A DNA stretch of 61,160 nucleotides from JAADEM01 sp965371855 (GTDB lineage: Bacteria > Bacteroidota > Bacteroidia > Bacteroidales > Marinilabiliaceae). Below, in pieces: positions 50,751-59,921 of the stretch. The notes under the pieces are model-generated. The model saw only the letters and a list, made by a program, of their open reading frames with translations. It had not been told where the DNA came from and did no database searches. The stretch lies in NCBI GenBank assembly GCA_965371855.1, contig CBDUZZ010000023.1, forward strand, positions 1-61,160. The letters run 5' to 3'. Position numbers and translations under genes: made by a program. How positions within the stretch are numbered: the stretch's first letter is position 1; every line of letters begins with the position of its first letter.

Positions 50751-50772
50751 GCCTGCCTGTTGGCAGACAGGT
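50751..50772. repeat. CCTGCC/GGCAGACAGG hairpin repeat, second copy
   Basis: GCCTGCCTGTTGGCAGACAG followed by GT lies just upstream of the DUF6427 gene and after purD. It matches the hairpin at 37224-37242, and both sit in similar AAAGTTTATAAAG-type surroundings. Confidence 0.6.
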
Positions 50773-50789
50773 TAAAAGTCTATAACGTT

Positions 50790-52058
50790 TTACAGATCAA
50801 ATCCGATATCTTTCCTGTAATATTTTTTGTCAAAGTTTATTACCTCTGCATTCTTGTATGACAGTTTTAATGCTTTGTCTTTATTTTCACCAAATGCACT
50901 TATTGCTAAAACACGTCCTCCATTTGAGACAATATCGTCTCCATCTTGTTTTGTTCCGGCATGAAAAACAATACAATCAGATGTTTTATCCAACCCATTA
51001 ATCTTTTTGCCTTTCTCATAACTTTCCGGATAACCTCCTGACACCAGCATTACGGTTGTAACAGTTCTGTCATCAATCTCCAGTGATTTCTCTTTTAGGG
51101 TTCCTGCAGCAACGGCACTGAAAAGATCCACAATGTCGGACTTTATACGTGGAATAACAACTTCAGCTTCAGGATCACCCATGCGGACATTATATTCGAT
51201 AACATAAGGGTCTCCGTTTACATTCATTAGCCCGATAAAAATAAAGCCATTATATGTAATATTGTCCTTAATTAATCCATCAACGGTTGGGCGAACAATC
51301 CGGTCTTTAACTTTGGTCATGAACTCTTCGTTGGCAAACGGCACCGGAGAAACAGCACCCATGCCGCCGGTGTTCAGCCCTGCGTCATTCTCTCCTATTC
51401 GTTTATAATCTTTAGCTTCGGGAAGAATCAAATATCCTTGTCCATCGGTAAGTACGAACACTGAAAGCTCAATTCCTGAAAGGAACTCTTCAATAACTAC
51501 AGTGTTTCCTGCAGCACCGAATTTGCCTTCTAACATAGCTTTCAACTCTTCTTTTGCCTCGTTAATATCATCCAATATCAGCACTCCTTTTCCGGCAGCC
51601 AGCCCGTCAGCTTTTAGAACATAGGGAGCATTAAGCTTTTCCAGAAAGGCAAAGCCTTCCTCAATATTGTTGTTTGTAACAGACAGATAGCCTGCAGTAG
51701 GAATGTTATGTCTGAACATGAACTCTTTGGCAAACTCTTTACTGCCTTCAAGCATTGCTCCTGTTTTTCCCGGGCCTATTACCGGAATGTGTGCAATAAA
51801 CGGATTGTTTAGAAAATAGTCTTTTATCCCTCTAACAAGGGGTTCTTCCGGTCCAACAATTACCATCTCAATTTTATTCTCTATCACGAAATTTTTTACC
51901 TCGCTAAAATCATTGGGATTAATAGGGATGTTCGTTCCAACTTGTGCAGTTCCTGCATTACCCGGAGCAATATACAATTTGCTTAACAAATTACTTTGGG
52001 CTATTTTCCATGAAAGAGCATGTTCACGACCGCCGGAGCCTAATAACAGTATATTCAT
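50790..52058 (-). CDS. purD: Phosphoribosylamine--glycine ligase
   Basis: A 422-residue ATP-grasp enzyme of purine synthesis that joins glycine to phosphoribosylamine. Key stretches: LLLGSGGREHALSWKIAQS at the N-terminus, APGNAGTAQVGTN, VIVGPEEPLVRGI, LKADGLAAGKGVLI, EEFLSGIELSVFVLTDG, KDYKRIGENDAGLNTGGMGA and YNVRMGDPEAEVVIPR. Length is normal. Confidence 0.96.
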   Translation of the reverse strand: MNILLLGSGGREHALSWKIAQSNLLSKLYIAPGNAGTAQVGTNIPINPNDFSEVKNFVIENKIEMVIVGPEEPLVRGIKDYFLNNPFIAHIPVIGPGKTGAMLEGSKEFAKEFMFRHNIPTAGYLSVTNNNIEEGFAFLEKLNAPYVLKADGLAAGKGVLILDDINEAKEELKAMLEGKFGAAGNTVVIEEFLSGIELSVFVLTDGQGYLILPEAKDYKRIGENDAGLNTGGMGAVSPVPFANEEFMTKVKDRIVRPTVDGLIKDNITYNGFIFIGLMNVNGDPYVIEYNVRMGDPEAEVVIPRIKSDIVDLFSAVAAGTLKEKSLEIDDRTVTTVMLVSGGYPESYEKGKKINGLDKTSDCIVFHAGTKQDGDDIVSNGGRVLAISAFGENKDKALKLSYKNAEVINFDKKYYRKDIGFDL

Positions 52059-52250
52059 GTCTTGTTTTTTGTTTTAATTATTGTTCATTCATTTTCTTTC
52101 AATTTCCAACACCCAACACTCAATCTCCAAATTTTCCATTGGTTATGGTCATTGGATATTCGATATTGATTGAATCTTTTACTCCCCCCAATACCCAAAT
52201 ATATATTTTAATTACGACTTTTTATAATATAAAAGCCTCAGCTAAAAACC

Positions 52251-52871
52251 TCATAACATCCTAAAGCTGTATCCTTCATTAATCAAAAAGTCAAGTGTGT
52301 CAGGCAATGCTTCTTTCAGTCTTGGCCATGCTTTTACCGAATCATGAAAAACGATAACAGAACCCGGCCTTATATTTTGTTTTAAATTTTCAAACACCTC
52401 CATTACAGATAGCCTATGGTCATAATCTTTGCTTAGCACATCCCACATAACTATTTTGTTGAATAGTTTTTTAAGCTTTAGAACCTGCCACGGATATAGT
52501 TGTCCGTGTGGAGGGCGAAACAGGTCTGAATCTATTTGTTCATATCCAAGCTCTATATTTTCGAAATATGCTTTGCCTGAACATTTCCAGGCGGGTATAT
52601 GATTAAAAGTATGATTACCTGTTCTGTGCCCTTCTTCAATTACCATGCGATATATTCCCGGATGGTTTTTCACATTTTCTCCAACACAAAAGAAGGTAGC
52701 TTTTACATCTCTTTTTTTCAATTCGTTGCAAACCCACGGAGTGATTTCAGATACCGGGCCATCATCAAAGGTTAAATAAATTTCTTTTTTCCCTTCATTC
52801 CCTCGCCAAAAAGTTCCGGGATAAAATTGTCTTATCCAATGTGGTGGTTGAACACTCCAACGAGTTAAAAT
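52251..52871 (-). CDS. Polysaccharide deacetylase family protein (NodB domain) without a standard start codon
   Basis: The frame contains a full NodB domain: IYLTFDDGPVSEITPWVC (with the catalytic DD), TGNHTFNHIPAWKC (metal histidines), RPPHGQLYPWQV and SVIVFHDSVKAW. It would deacetylate peptidoglycan or another polymer. The family N-terminus (WSVQPPHWIRQFYPGTFWRG) is present upstream, but no ATG, GTG or TTG precedes it before the in-frame TAA at 52893-52895. The best start is an ATT at 52869-52871. A TTG at 52721 would cut off the catalytic TFDDGP. Either ATT is used or the start codon was lost, making this a recent pseudogene. Confidence 0.7.
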   Translation of the reverse strand: MLTRWSVQPPHWIRQFYPGTFWRGNEGKKEIYLTFDDGPVSEITPWVCNELKKRDVKATFFCVGENVKNHPGIYRMVIEEGHRTGNHTFNHIPAWKCSGKAYFENIELGYEQIDSDLFRPPHGQLYPWQVLKLKKLFNKIVMWDVLSKDYDHRLSVMEVFENLKQNIRPGSVIVFHDSVKAWPRLKEALPDTLDFLINEGYSFRML

Positions 52872-52969
52872 TTTAGATTTATAATTTATAATTTAAAGTT
52901 TTTGTATTCTCTTTACTATACTTTTTAATCACTACATTCGCTAATCAACACATCATCAAATTAACTTAT

Positions 52970-55900
52970 CTATTGTTCCATGAAATTTAACTTTTTAACA
53001 GAGTTTGTATACTCAGATTCCAGCTCCTTTAATAGGTCTTTTCTGTCATACATTTGAACCGTAGGAAGTAATAGCCTGGCATAAATGGCCATAACCCGTT
53101 CCAGATCTCCCATTATACTTTGTTTCATTTTTTTATCCAAAGAAGCGTAAAACCGTATGTTCTGTATAAACTCTTTTGCTATGTCTCTAATTATCTCATC
53201 TCCTTTTTCAAATTCTTCCGCTTTGTAATATGCCTCGGCAAGAAATATGCTGAAATGGTTATGAGGAACAAGATTAGGAGGTAGCTCCTCCATTAGTTTA
53301 TTCAATACATTAATAGCTTTCTCGTTTTGACCTTCATCAAGGAGAGTATTTGCCAGGCGAGTCAGGTTGTTTCTTATATTTGTGGCCATGCGCCTGTGAT
53401 TCTCGTCAAGATATACATTAGGGTTATTATAACCACCCCACTTGAATTTATTCATAACATTGTCGTACATTTTCTCTGTATCAACTCTGCCAAATTCCCT
53501 GTTCTCATTCTTTGTCTTTATAGGAACAACCTGATACCCGAACCCTTCAAGCTGGAAGTAATCTTGCAATCCTGCATAATTATCAGCTCCTACTGTTACA
53601 GCAAAATAGACCGGACGCTCCCAATTGTTATTTGAGATCATATCATATATCATTAACTCATTCTTCAATATCATATTTTTATTGATATCAATATTAATAG
53701 TGGGTTCTATCAGGTGAGCTGCACTTTCCGATACTATTCCTTTTTGAAGAACCTTCAGACTGTCTGCGGCCATATAGAAACGGTTAGCAGGCATGTAGTC
53801 AATTTTTCCGGAATATTGAGGTATTTGTTTTGTTTTAGGGTTATCACTGGCGACAAACTTTATTGCCTCTTTCATGTCGATTCTTTTATCTTTGAACTGA
53901 TCCCTTGGAATAATATATACAACATCCCTTGAGCCGGAAACGTACTGCTTGTGCTTCATCGAGATTGGAACAGGGTCAGACTTGTATGATTTGCGTTTCA
54001 TTTGGTCAATATACCAGTCTGTTTGAAGATAACTAAGGTTGCAAACTCTGACATCAGTACGCACACCTTCTACCTCCTGTATGTACCATAACGGGAAAGT
54101 GTCATTATCTCCATTAGTGAATAGTATTGCATCCTCCTGACAACTATTCAGATAATTCCAGGCTAAATCATGGGCAACATATCTTTCTGACCGGTCATGG
54201 TCATCCCAGTTTTCTTTTATCATAATTCCCGGAACAAGGATTAATGACAACAGGGTTGCTGAAATAGCACTAATTTTTCCGGGTACTGTTTTTCGTAACA
54301 GTTCAACAATACCCAATACGCCAAGTCCAATCCATATTGAAAAGGCGTAAAAACTTCCTGCATAAGCATAGTCTCTTTCACGTGGTTGCAAGGGTGTTTG
54401 GTTGAGGTATAGGACTATTGCCAACCCTGTTAAAAAGAACAGAAGCATTACTATCCAAAAACCATGTTTCCCCGCATTATCAACTTTTCCCGTTTTTTTA
54501 TCTTTTTTGTTTGCATTGTACTGATAAAATATTCCGATAAGACCGAGCAATAGCGGCAACAGATAATACTTATTTTGGGCTTTGTTGTTTTTTAGTGAGT
54601 CGCGTAATAAACTTTGGTCACCATACATGCCATTATCAATAAACGGTATTCCGGTTATCCAATTCCCTTTGTCTATCTCTCCGTTTCCTTGCAGATCGTT
54701 TTGTCGGCCGGAGAAATTCCACATAAAATATCTTACATACATGTATTTTACCTGGTACTCCCAGAAGAATTTCAGGTTTTCAAAAAATGTAGGGATAGTG
54801 ATGGATTTGGCTTGACCGTTGTCGTCTGTTACTCTTATTTTCTTTCCCTCCAAGTTTGTCCATTTCTTATATTGTTCTATATGCCTACCCTCTCTACTAT
54901 ACATTCGCGGAAAAAGAGTAGTAGTACTACTGTCGAAAATATATGATGGTTTGTATTCGCTTATAACGTACTTTCCGTTTTTCTTAATATAAACAGGTTT
55001 GCCTTGTTCCTTATCCATAGCTCTTCTGTCGATAGGAGAACTGTAGTATTGTCCTGTAATCAGAGGCCGATCGCCATATTGTTCACGGTTAAGATACGAC
55101 ATTAACGAGAACACATCCTCGGGAGAGTTCTGGTCCATAGGTGGGTTTGCATACGAACGTATAACTATCATCGCAAATGATGAATAACCAATAACAATAA
55201 CAGTAACTACCAGAATCACCGTGTTAAAAATAGCGTGCCCGTTTTTATGAGTCCATAAAATGCCGTAGATAAGAGCCCCTATCAGTAGGATGGAATATAT
55301 AATCACTCCGGTATTAAACGGCAGCCCAAAGCCGTTCACAAACATAAGCTCGAACCAACTGGCAACCTTGACTAATCCGGGAATAATACCATAAAGAATA
55401 CCACCCAATATTACCGCAGAAATAGCGAGAGCTTTGATAGTGTTATTACGGTTGATTTCTACTTTTTTGAAATAGTAAACCATAACAATAGCAGGGATAG
55501 TAAGCAGGTTCAAAAGGTGAACACCAATAGACAGACCCATTAAATAGGCGATAAGTATAAGCCAACGATTTGCATAAGGCTTGTCAGCAACGTTTTCCCA
55601 TTTTAAAATAGCCCAGAATACAATTGCAGTAAAAAAGGAGCTCATAGCATAAACTTCACCTTCAACGGCCGAGAACCAAAAAGTATCAGAGAATGCATAA
55701 GCCAAAGCACCTGTTATGCCACTACCAATAACAGCCCATGTTTTCCATGTTTCATATTCACCATCTCTAATCATTATCTTTTTGGCAAGGTGGGTGATTG
55801 TCCAGAACAGGAACAGGATAGTGAAAGCACTTATAAGAGCTGACATAATATTTATCGTTGCTGCTACAGAGCCTGGGTCAGGGGCAAAAAGAGTGAAGAA

Positions 55901-56086
55901 TCGACCCACAATCATGAAGAAGGGCGCTCCCGGAGGATGACCAACAAGCATTTTGTATGCAGTTGCGATAAACTCTCCACAATCCCAAAAACTTGCTGTA
56001 GGTTCAATAGTTTTAATATAAATAATAGCTGAGATAAGAAAAGCCAGCCATCCGAAAATGATGTTTAAACGATTATATTGCTTCAT
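52970..56086 (-). CDS. DUF2723 / glycosyltransferase family 117 membrane protein
   Basis: A 1038-residue protein. The N-terminal DUF2723 region has the protein-mannosyltransferase-like pattern: TIEPTASFWDCGEFIATAYK, where the acidic residue lies in the first exoplasmic loop, then GHPPGAPFFMIVGRFF. About 12 membrane segments fill residues 1-640. The periplasmic C-terminal part (FTNGDNDTFPLWYIQEVEGV) ends with a TPR-like helical region (900-1038). The family is confined largely to Bacteroidota and is a candidate O-glycosyltransferase using lipid-linked sugars. It is preceded by the repeat-rich region. Confidence 0.85.
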   Translation of the reverse strand: MKQYNRLNIIFGWLAFLISAIIYIKTIEPTASFWDCGEFIATAYKMLVGHPPGAPFFMIVGRFFTLFAPDPGSVAATINIMSALISAFTILFLFWTITHLAKKIMIRDGEYETWKTWAVIGSGITGALAYAFSDTFWFSAVEGEVYAMSSFFTAIVFWAILKWENVADKPYANRWLILIAYLMGLSIGVHLLNLLTIPAIVMVYYFKKVEINRNNTIKALAISAVILGGILYGIIPGLVKVASWFELMFVNGFGLPFNTGVIIYSILLIGALIYGILWTHKNGHAIFNTVILVVTVIVIGYSSFAMIVIRSYANPPMDQNSPEDVFSLMSYLNREQYGDRPLITGQYYSSPIDRRAMDKEQGKPVYIKKNGKYVISEYKPSYIFDSSTTTLFPRMYSREGRHIEQYKKWTNLEGKKIRVTDDNGQAKSITIPTFFENLKFFWEYQVKYMYVRYFMWNFSGRQNDLQGNGEIDKGNWITGIPFIDNGMYGDQSLLRDSLKNNKAQNKYYLLPLLLGLIGIFYQYNANKKDKKTGKVDNAGKHGFWIVMLLFFLTGLAIVLYLNQTPLQPRERDYAYAGSFYAFSIWIGLGVLGIVELLRKTVPGKISAISATLLSLILVPGIMIKENWDDHDRSERYVAHDLAWNYLNSCQEDAILFTNGDNDTFPLWYIQEVEGVRTDVRVCNLSYLQTDWYIDQMKRKSYKSDPVPISMKHKQYVSGSRDVVYIIPRDQFKDKRIDMKEAIKFVASDNPKTKQIPQYSGKIDYMPANRFYMAADSLKVLQKGIVSESAAHLIEPTINIDINKNMILKNELMIYDMISNNNWERPVYFAVTVGADNYAGLQDYFQLEGFGYQVVPIKTKNENREFGRVDTEKMYDNVMNKFKWGGYNNPNVYLDENHRRMATNIRNNLTRLANTLLDEGQNEKAINVLNKLMEELPPNLVPHNHFSIFLAEAYYKAEEFEKGDEIIRDIAKEFIQNIRFYASLDKKMKQSIMGDLERVMAIYARLLLPTVQMYDRKDLLKELESEYTNSVKKLNFMEQ

Positions 56087-56272
56087 CTTTTATTGTTTTC
56101 AGTAACGATATGTTTTTAATGAAGAAAAGATTTTTCCAAAAATACTGAATTTTTATTAACCTGTGATATTTTAATGCGTGAATGTGAAAATGAATATTAT
56201 CATGCCTAAGGCAGACAAGTTTTTGAGGTGCAGAGAGAAACAGAAACCTTAGTCGAATTAATCCCGATAAGC

Positions 56273-56309
56273 AATAAAACCACACGATGCAATCGTGCGG
56301 TAGCGAGGG
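56273..56309. repeat. 37-bp direct repeat with hairpin, copy 1
   Basis: The unit contains the hairpin CCACACGATGCAATCGTGCGG and ends TAGCGAGGG. An exact copy in the same orientation lies at 57077-57113, so the two bracket the whole repeat nest. Confidence 0.85.
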
Positions 56310-56417
56310 AGAGAATTATCAGTTTCGAGTTTCAGATTCCTTATTCCCAGACACTAAGTGTAGTTTGTAACTACACCTACGAGTGTCTGCAAGAAAACTA
56401 TAAAATTTAGAGGTTTG

Positions 56418-56579
56418 CGTCATTGCGAACGAGGTACAGCTTGTCCCGCCGTGGCGGGAAGTGAAGCCTGCCTGCAACAGGCAGGCAATCTCTATTGAAT
56501 ATCAATAGATTGCCTGCCCGACTTTAATGTTTTTCAATAGTGGTCAGGCGGGCTTCGTCCTATCGTCCTCGCAATGACG
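56418..56579. repeat. CGTCATTGCGA inverted-repeat element with internal GGCAGGC hairpins
   Basis: CGTCATTGCGA at 56418-56428 is complementary to 56569-56579. Inside are a CCCGCC/GGCGGG pair, GCCTGCCTGCAACAGGCAGG and a long hairpin around AATATC near 56500. The outer motif is shared with the 49058-49192 element. Confidence 0.7.
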
Positions 56580-56633
56580 ATCCGTGTTATGTTCTCTTGC
56601 AGACACGACGTAACCGATTTCCTACGAACTTCA

Positions 56634-57022
56634 AAAGGAACGCGATACAATCGCGCACCAGCGAATTGGTAACCGAATTGAGATTAAGCCCCTTTAGGGG
56701 TTTGGGGTGTTTTATCTTTCACCCCCCAACCCCTAAAGATGAGTGTTCATATTATTGGGGCAAGCTTAAGTTTGTGAGCTGACCTTATAATTTATTGATA
56801 AAAGCTTATTGGTTATTATCAAAAGCTTACCTGTTTCGAGGGGAAGCTTACCGGTTTTTATCAGAAGCTTATTGGTTGTTGATAAAAGCTTACCTGTTTT
56901 TACCGGAAGCTTATCAATTCTTATCAGAAGCTTATTGATTGTTGACAAAAGCTTACCTCGATTTTTGGTAAATAATTACAAATATTACCCTCTGCAGGTG
57001 CGCGATTGTATCGCGTTCCTTT
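56634..57022. repeat. 389-bp element bounded by a perfect 26-bp inverted repeat
   Basis: The ends 56634-56659 and 56997-57022 are exact inverted copies, each itself containing the self-complementary ACGCGATACAATCGCG. Between them lie a GC-rich palindrome (56687-56740: AGCCCCTTTAGGGG, TTTGGGGTG, CACCCCCCAACCCCTAAAG) and the 21-bp tandem array. No reading frame for a transposase is present. Confidence 0.8.
56801..56968. repeat. Tandem array of eight 21-bp units centred on AAGCTT
   Basis: Units start at 56801, 56822, 56843, 56864, 56885, 56906, 56927 and 56948; each begins RAAGCTTAY and the remainder varies (for example AAAGCTTATTGGTTATTATC and GAAGCTTACCGGTTTTTATC). Because 21 is a multiple of three, the array is open in frames on both strands and would encode seven-residue repeats such as TNKLLIK or VDKSLPV. 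I treat it as a minisatellite and not a gene. Confidence 0.88.
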
Positions 57023-57076
57023 AAGCAAAAGGTTATAATTGTGAAAAAGAAATATTGGATGATACTATTGTTATTG

Positions 57077-57113
57077 AATAAAACCACACGATGCAATCGT
57101 GCGGTAGCGAGGG
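57077..57113. repeat. 37-bp direct repeat with hairpin, copy 2
   Basis: Exact copy of 56273-56309, located just before the 3' end of the Mrr-like nuclease gene. Confidence 0.85.
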
Positions 57114-57134
57114 TATATACATTGTTATGTGCTT

Positions 57135-58073
57135 TTATTTATTATCATCTATTAACTTCATTGTTATTTTTCTTAATTCGTTGTCTGGATCAACAGTTTC
57201 AACAATTACCATTTTTTGCTTTTCATTTGAATATTCTAGTTTAAACTCAATCCCATTGTATAAGATACTTCTTTCAGAATTCTGATAGTTGAAAAGTCTT
57301 GATACAGGTATTTGTTCTATTTCTCGCCAACAAAATGTATTGAAAGTAATACTCTTGATATCGATTGTTTCTTTGTCTGCAAATAACTGAAAACAACTTT
57401 TTCTGTTTGTAAAATTAAAATTAAACTGTTTGGGCACTTTATTTTTCTCTTCCTCAGGAAATGTATCAAACAAGGCTTCAACCTTTTCACCTATACAGTC
57501 CCAGAAAATATAATTCAGGTTAACGATCCTTGAATCTGTGCTTATTTTAAATTCATTATCTAATGCTTTTATATTCCTGTATTTTTCAAGTTTTGGTTTT
57601 ATACTATCGTCAATATTTTGGTCTTCATAAATATCAATTTTTACATAATCTAATTGATACCTCTTTTTAACCAATGTCAAATATTCAGCCTTAAACCAAG
57701 AAAACACATCTTTTTCATCTATTTGACTGAAAGTACGGAGTTCTATACCATTTCTAATGGCTTTTTTTTGAGCAGGCTCGGAAAAACCTGAAGATGATAT
57801 CATAATTGCCTTATCTGCATTTACAGATTTCATTTTGCCTGATACTTCTTCAACCCAAGGTGAACCTTGAACAGCTGTTCTATCTCTACATTCTAATATA
57901 ATTAATAATGGAATTGTACCTACTTTATAGCGAATACTAATATCAACTTCTCTTTTTCCACCCGTGTCTTTATCAACTAAATAATCAGGAGAAGTTATAA
58001 TGGCTTTCTTTTCTAGCTCAATAGATTCAAGGAATGTAACAAGCTTTTCAAATTTTCTCCCTTTTCTTGCCAT
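57135..58073 (-). CDS. Mrr-like restriction endonuclease-fold protein
   Basis: A 312-residue protein. The N-terminal 130 residues look like a PD-(D/E)xK nuclease of the Mrr_cat type: KFEKLVTFLESIE, KREVDISIRYKVG with the metal-binding aspartate, LLIILECRDRTAVQGSPWVE with ExC in place of the usual ExK, and KAIMISSSGFSEPAQKKA. The rest (140-312) is a beta-rich domain I do not recognise. Mrr-type enzymes cut foreign or modified DNA; a defence or a repair role is possible. The altered ExC motif means activity is uncertain. It is isolated, between the repeat nest and an attC-like palindrome. Confidence 0.65.
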   Translation of the reverse strand: MARKGRKFEKLVTFLESIELEKKAIITSPDYLVDKDTGGKREVDISIRYKVGTIPLLIILECRDRTAVQGSPWVEEVSGKMKSVNADKAIMISSSGFSEPAQKKAIRNGIELRTFSQIDEKDVFSWFKAEYLTLVKKRYQLDYVKIDIYEDQNIDDSIKPKLEKYRNIKALDNEFKISTDSRIVNLNYIFWDCIGEKVEALFDTFPEEEKNKVPKQFNFNFTNRKSCFQLFADKETIDIKSITFNTFCWREIEQIPVSRLFNYQNSERSILYNGIEFKLEYSNEKQKMVIVETVDPDNELRKITMKLIDDNK

Positions 58074-58127
58074 TTTTAGTTTTCTGATTAATTGAATTAT
58101 TCTCCATAATTTCTTCAGCTATAATTG

Positions 58128-58180
58128 CACATAACGATGGCTGCATGGGGCGTTTTCAATGCCCTATGCAGCGTGTTAGC
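58128..58180. repeat. attC-like imperfect palindrome A
   Basis: GCTGCATGGGGC near 58140-58151 pairs with GCCCTATGCAGC near 58161-58172 with one mismatch around a short loop, and the outer bases are ATAACG and CGTGTTAGC. The layout (TAAC...GTTA outer boxes, imperfect stem, short loop) is that of an integron attC site or similar cassette boundary. It separates two minus-strand genes. Confidence 0.5.
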
Positions 58181-58194
58181 AGCTGAGAGTTACT

Positions 58195-59871
58195 TTAATG
58201 TTTTAGAATTTTTTCTGAACAAAATGTACTCTTTTGTCTATCGTATAGATTCACTATATACATACCTGATTGAAGGTTTGCAATACTTAGTCTATGATAT
58301 ATTGATCCTTTAAAATTATGTGATACCACTTTTTTCCCAGATAAATTATAAATGTTCACTAAATAATCAGACTCACTTTCTATATTTAATATTATCTCAT
58401 TAGTTAAATTGTTGTATGTAATTTCAGATGCACACCCCTTAATTTCCTGATCTTCAATAACTGTAAAAACAGAATTATATGCCTTTGCTCCAATATCTAT
58501 AGTTGTGCCATCTTCATCTTTTAAATTTGGATCTCCTGCATCGATACAAATTGATGATGATGATAATTCAATGAAGTTTTCATCATTAGGATCAATAGTG
58601 ACAAATGAAGGATCATCAAATAAATTTAGATAAGTATCACATGGGGTTCCATTGGAATTCTGTGTTATAACAGAACCTAAACCTAAAAAGTTTCCATTAT
58701 ATATTGAACTATTGTTATAGAATAAATTATACTCTATTTTACTAGGTTTTCCTGTACTTTCAGATACCCCATATATTGCACATGTACTACCTACAAAAAT
58801 ATTATGAGAAATAGTAGCTTTAAGTGACTCTGAATCTTCAATTTTTATTCCATGCAGATTATTCAACATAGTATTATTATTGCATATTGGAGTTTCGCAG
58901 TATCTTAGATAGACACCAATTTCATTTTCATATAAAATATTGTTCTCAATTATAATATTTTCATATCCCAGAATTCCAGTCGAGCAATCATGAACTATGT
59001 TATCAAATATATAAGCATTATCAGAAAGACTACCAATTCCATAACCGCAATTAAAAACTGTATTTAATGATATATCTGCTCTCCCTCCATCTGAGCATAA
59101 TATCCCTCTGCTCATTTCACTCATAGTATTATTACAGGCTACCACATATCCACCACTTAGAACAAGTACTGCATATCGCTCAGAATTAGTTATAGTACAA
59201 TTTGATATTTTCAAATTGCCCCTTGAGTTAACAATACCAGTTTTATTATCCTCTGAACCTCCATATTCAAGGATCGAGTGAGATATAATAGAAGTTTCAT
59301 TACCTCTTATAAAAATACCATCCCAATCACCGGCTGACTTAACCACATTTGCGGAAGTAAACTTAATCATGTCTGTTTCTGTTCCATTAGCAAGTAATTT
59401 ACCGTCAACATACATTTTGTGTTTTCCTGTAAATTGAACAAGTGTACCTTCTTCAATTGTTAGGGTAGAACCACTTGGTACAGATATATTACCAGTAACA
59501 TTATAAGTAACATCATTAGTCCAATCTCCTGAAACATTTCCAGAAACATCCACTAAGAGTTTGGACAATAAGGTCACATCTTCAAGCGAGCAATCTTCTA
59601 TTATTAGCCTTTGTTCATTAATACTGAATAATTGATAATCTTCCTTATAATATTCTATACTGTATATACCAGGTTGAATAGATATTTCAAATTCTCCTGT
59701 TGACAAAGTATTGCATGATGCAAATTGTGCAGAGGGAGATTCAGGATTAAACCTAACTTCAATTCCTGAATGATTTGTAGTATTATCAAGAAAAGCATTT
59801 CCCGTAACATTAACAGAATATGCATAATACGACCAAATGGAAATTAATAATGATAGTAAAACTCTTTTCAT
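58195..59871 (-). CDS. Secreted right-handed beta-helix protein with T9SS-type C-terminal sorting domain
   Basis: A 558-residue exported protein. It has a Sec signal (MKRVLLSLLISIWSYYAYSV), a small beta-sandwich at 22-110 (carboxypeptidase-like), and parallel beta-helix repeats at about 140-400 with NosD/PbH1 features (NCTITNSERYAVLVLSGGYV, YENEIGVYLRYCETPICNNN). The last 75 residues (ESDYLVNIYNLSGKKVVSHN, LQSGMYIVNLYDRQK) are a type A sorting domain for the type IX secretion system. It is probably exported to the surface, perhaps to bind or cut polysaccharide; no catalytic residues are recognised. Confidence 0.82.
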   Translation of the reverse strand: MKRVLLSLLISIWSYYAYSVNVTGNAFLDNTTNHSGIEVRFNPESPSAQFASCNTLSTGEFEISIQPGIYSIEYYKEDYQLFSINEQRLIIEDCSLEDVTLLSKLLVDVSGNVSGDWTNDVTYNVTGNISVPSGSTLTIEEGTLVQFTGKHKMYVDGKLLANGTETDMIKFTSANVVKSAGDWDGIFIRGNETSIISHSILEYGGSEDNKTGIVNSRGNLKISNCTITNSERYAVLVLSGGYVVACNNTMSEMSRGILCSDGGRADISLNTVFNCGYGIGSLSDNAYIFDNIVHDCSTGILGYENIIIENNILYENEIGVYLRYCETPICNNNTMLNNLHGIKIEDSESLKATISHNIFVGSTCAIYGVSESTGKPSKIEYNLFYNNSSIYNGNFLGLGSVITQNSNGTPCDTYLNLFDDPSFVTIDPNDENFIELSSSSICIDAGDPNLKDEDGTTIDIGAKAYNSVFTVIEDQEIKGCASEITYNNLTNEIILNIESESDYLVNIYNLSGKKVVSHNFKGSIYHRLSIANLQSGMYIVNLYDRQKSTFCSEKILKH

Positions 59872-59921
59872 TTTGATATTATATTATTAACTTATAGTTA
59901 CTTATTTTATATTTTTTCTTT

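Larger units (their letters stand above)
56087..57134. other. 1-kb gene-free nest of repeats
   Basis: No credible gene occurs between the DUF2723 gene and the Mrr-like nuclease. The stretch contains, in order, part of the GGCAGACAAG hairpin family (56204-56218), a 37-bp direct repeat, a CGTCATTGCGA inverted-repeat element, a 26-bp inverted repeat that encloses another GC-rich palindrome and an eight-unit 21-bp satellite, and the second 37-bp repeat. Short frames here (for example 56766-56948) are by-products of the repeats. Confidence 0.75.

Noticed and set aside
56801..56968. CRISPR-like array
   Set aside because: The repeats are contiguous with no spacers of constant size, the conserved part is only about 8 bases, and no cas genes are in the window.
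56766..57024. Open frames on both strands over the 21-bp array, predicting Leu/Lys-rich heptad-like peptides
   Set aside because: They are open only because the unit length is a multiple of three. They have no start-site context, and the unit DNA varies without codon-position bias.
58125..58313. 62-residue plus-strand frame at the attC-like palindrome
   Set aside because: It covers the palindrome and the antisense end of the beta-helix gene, so it is most likely fortuitous.
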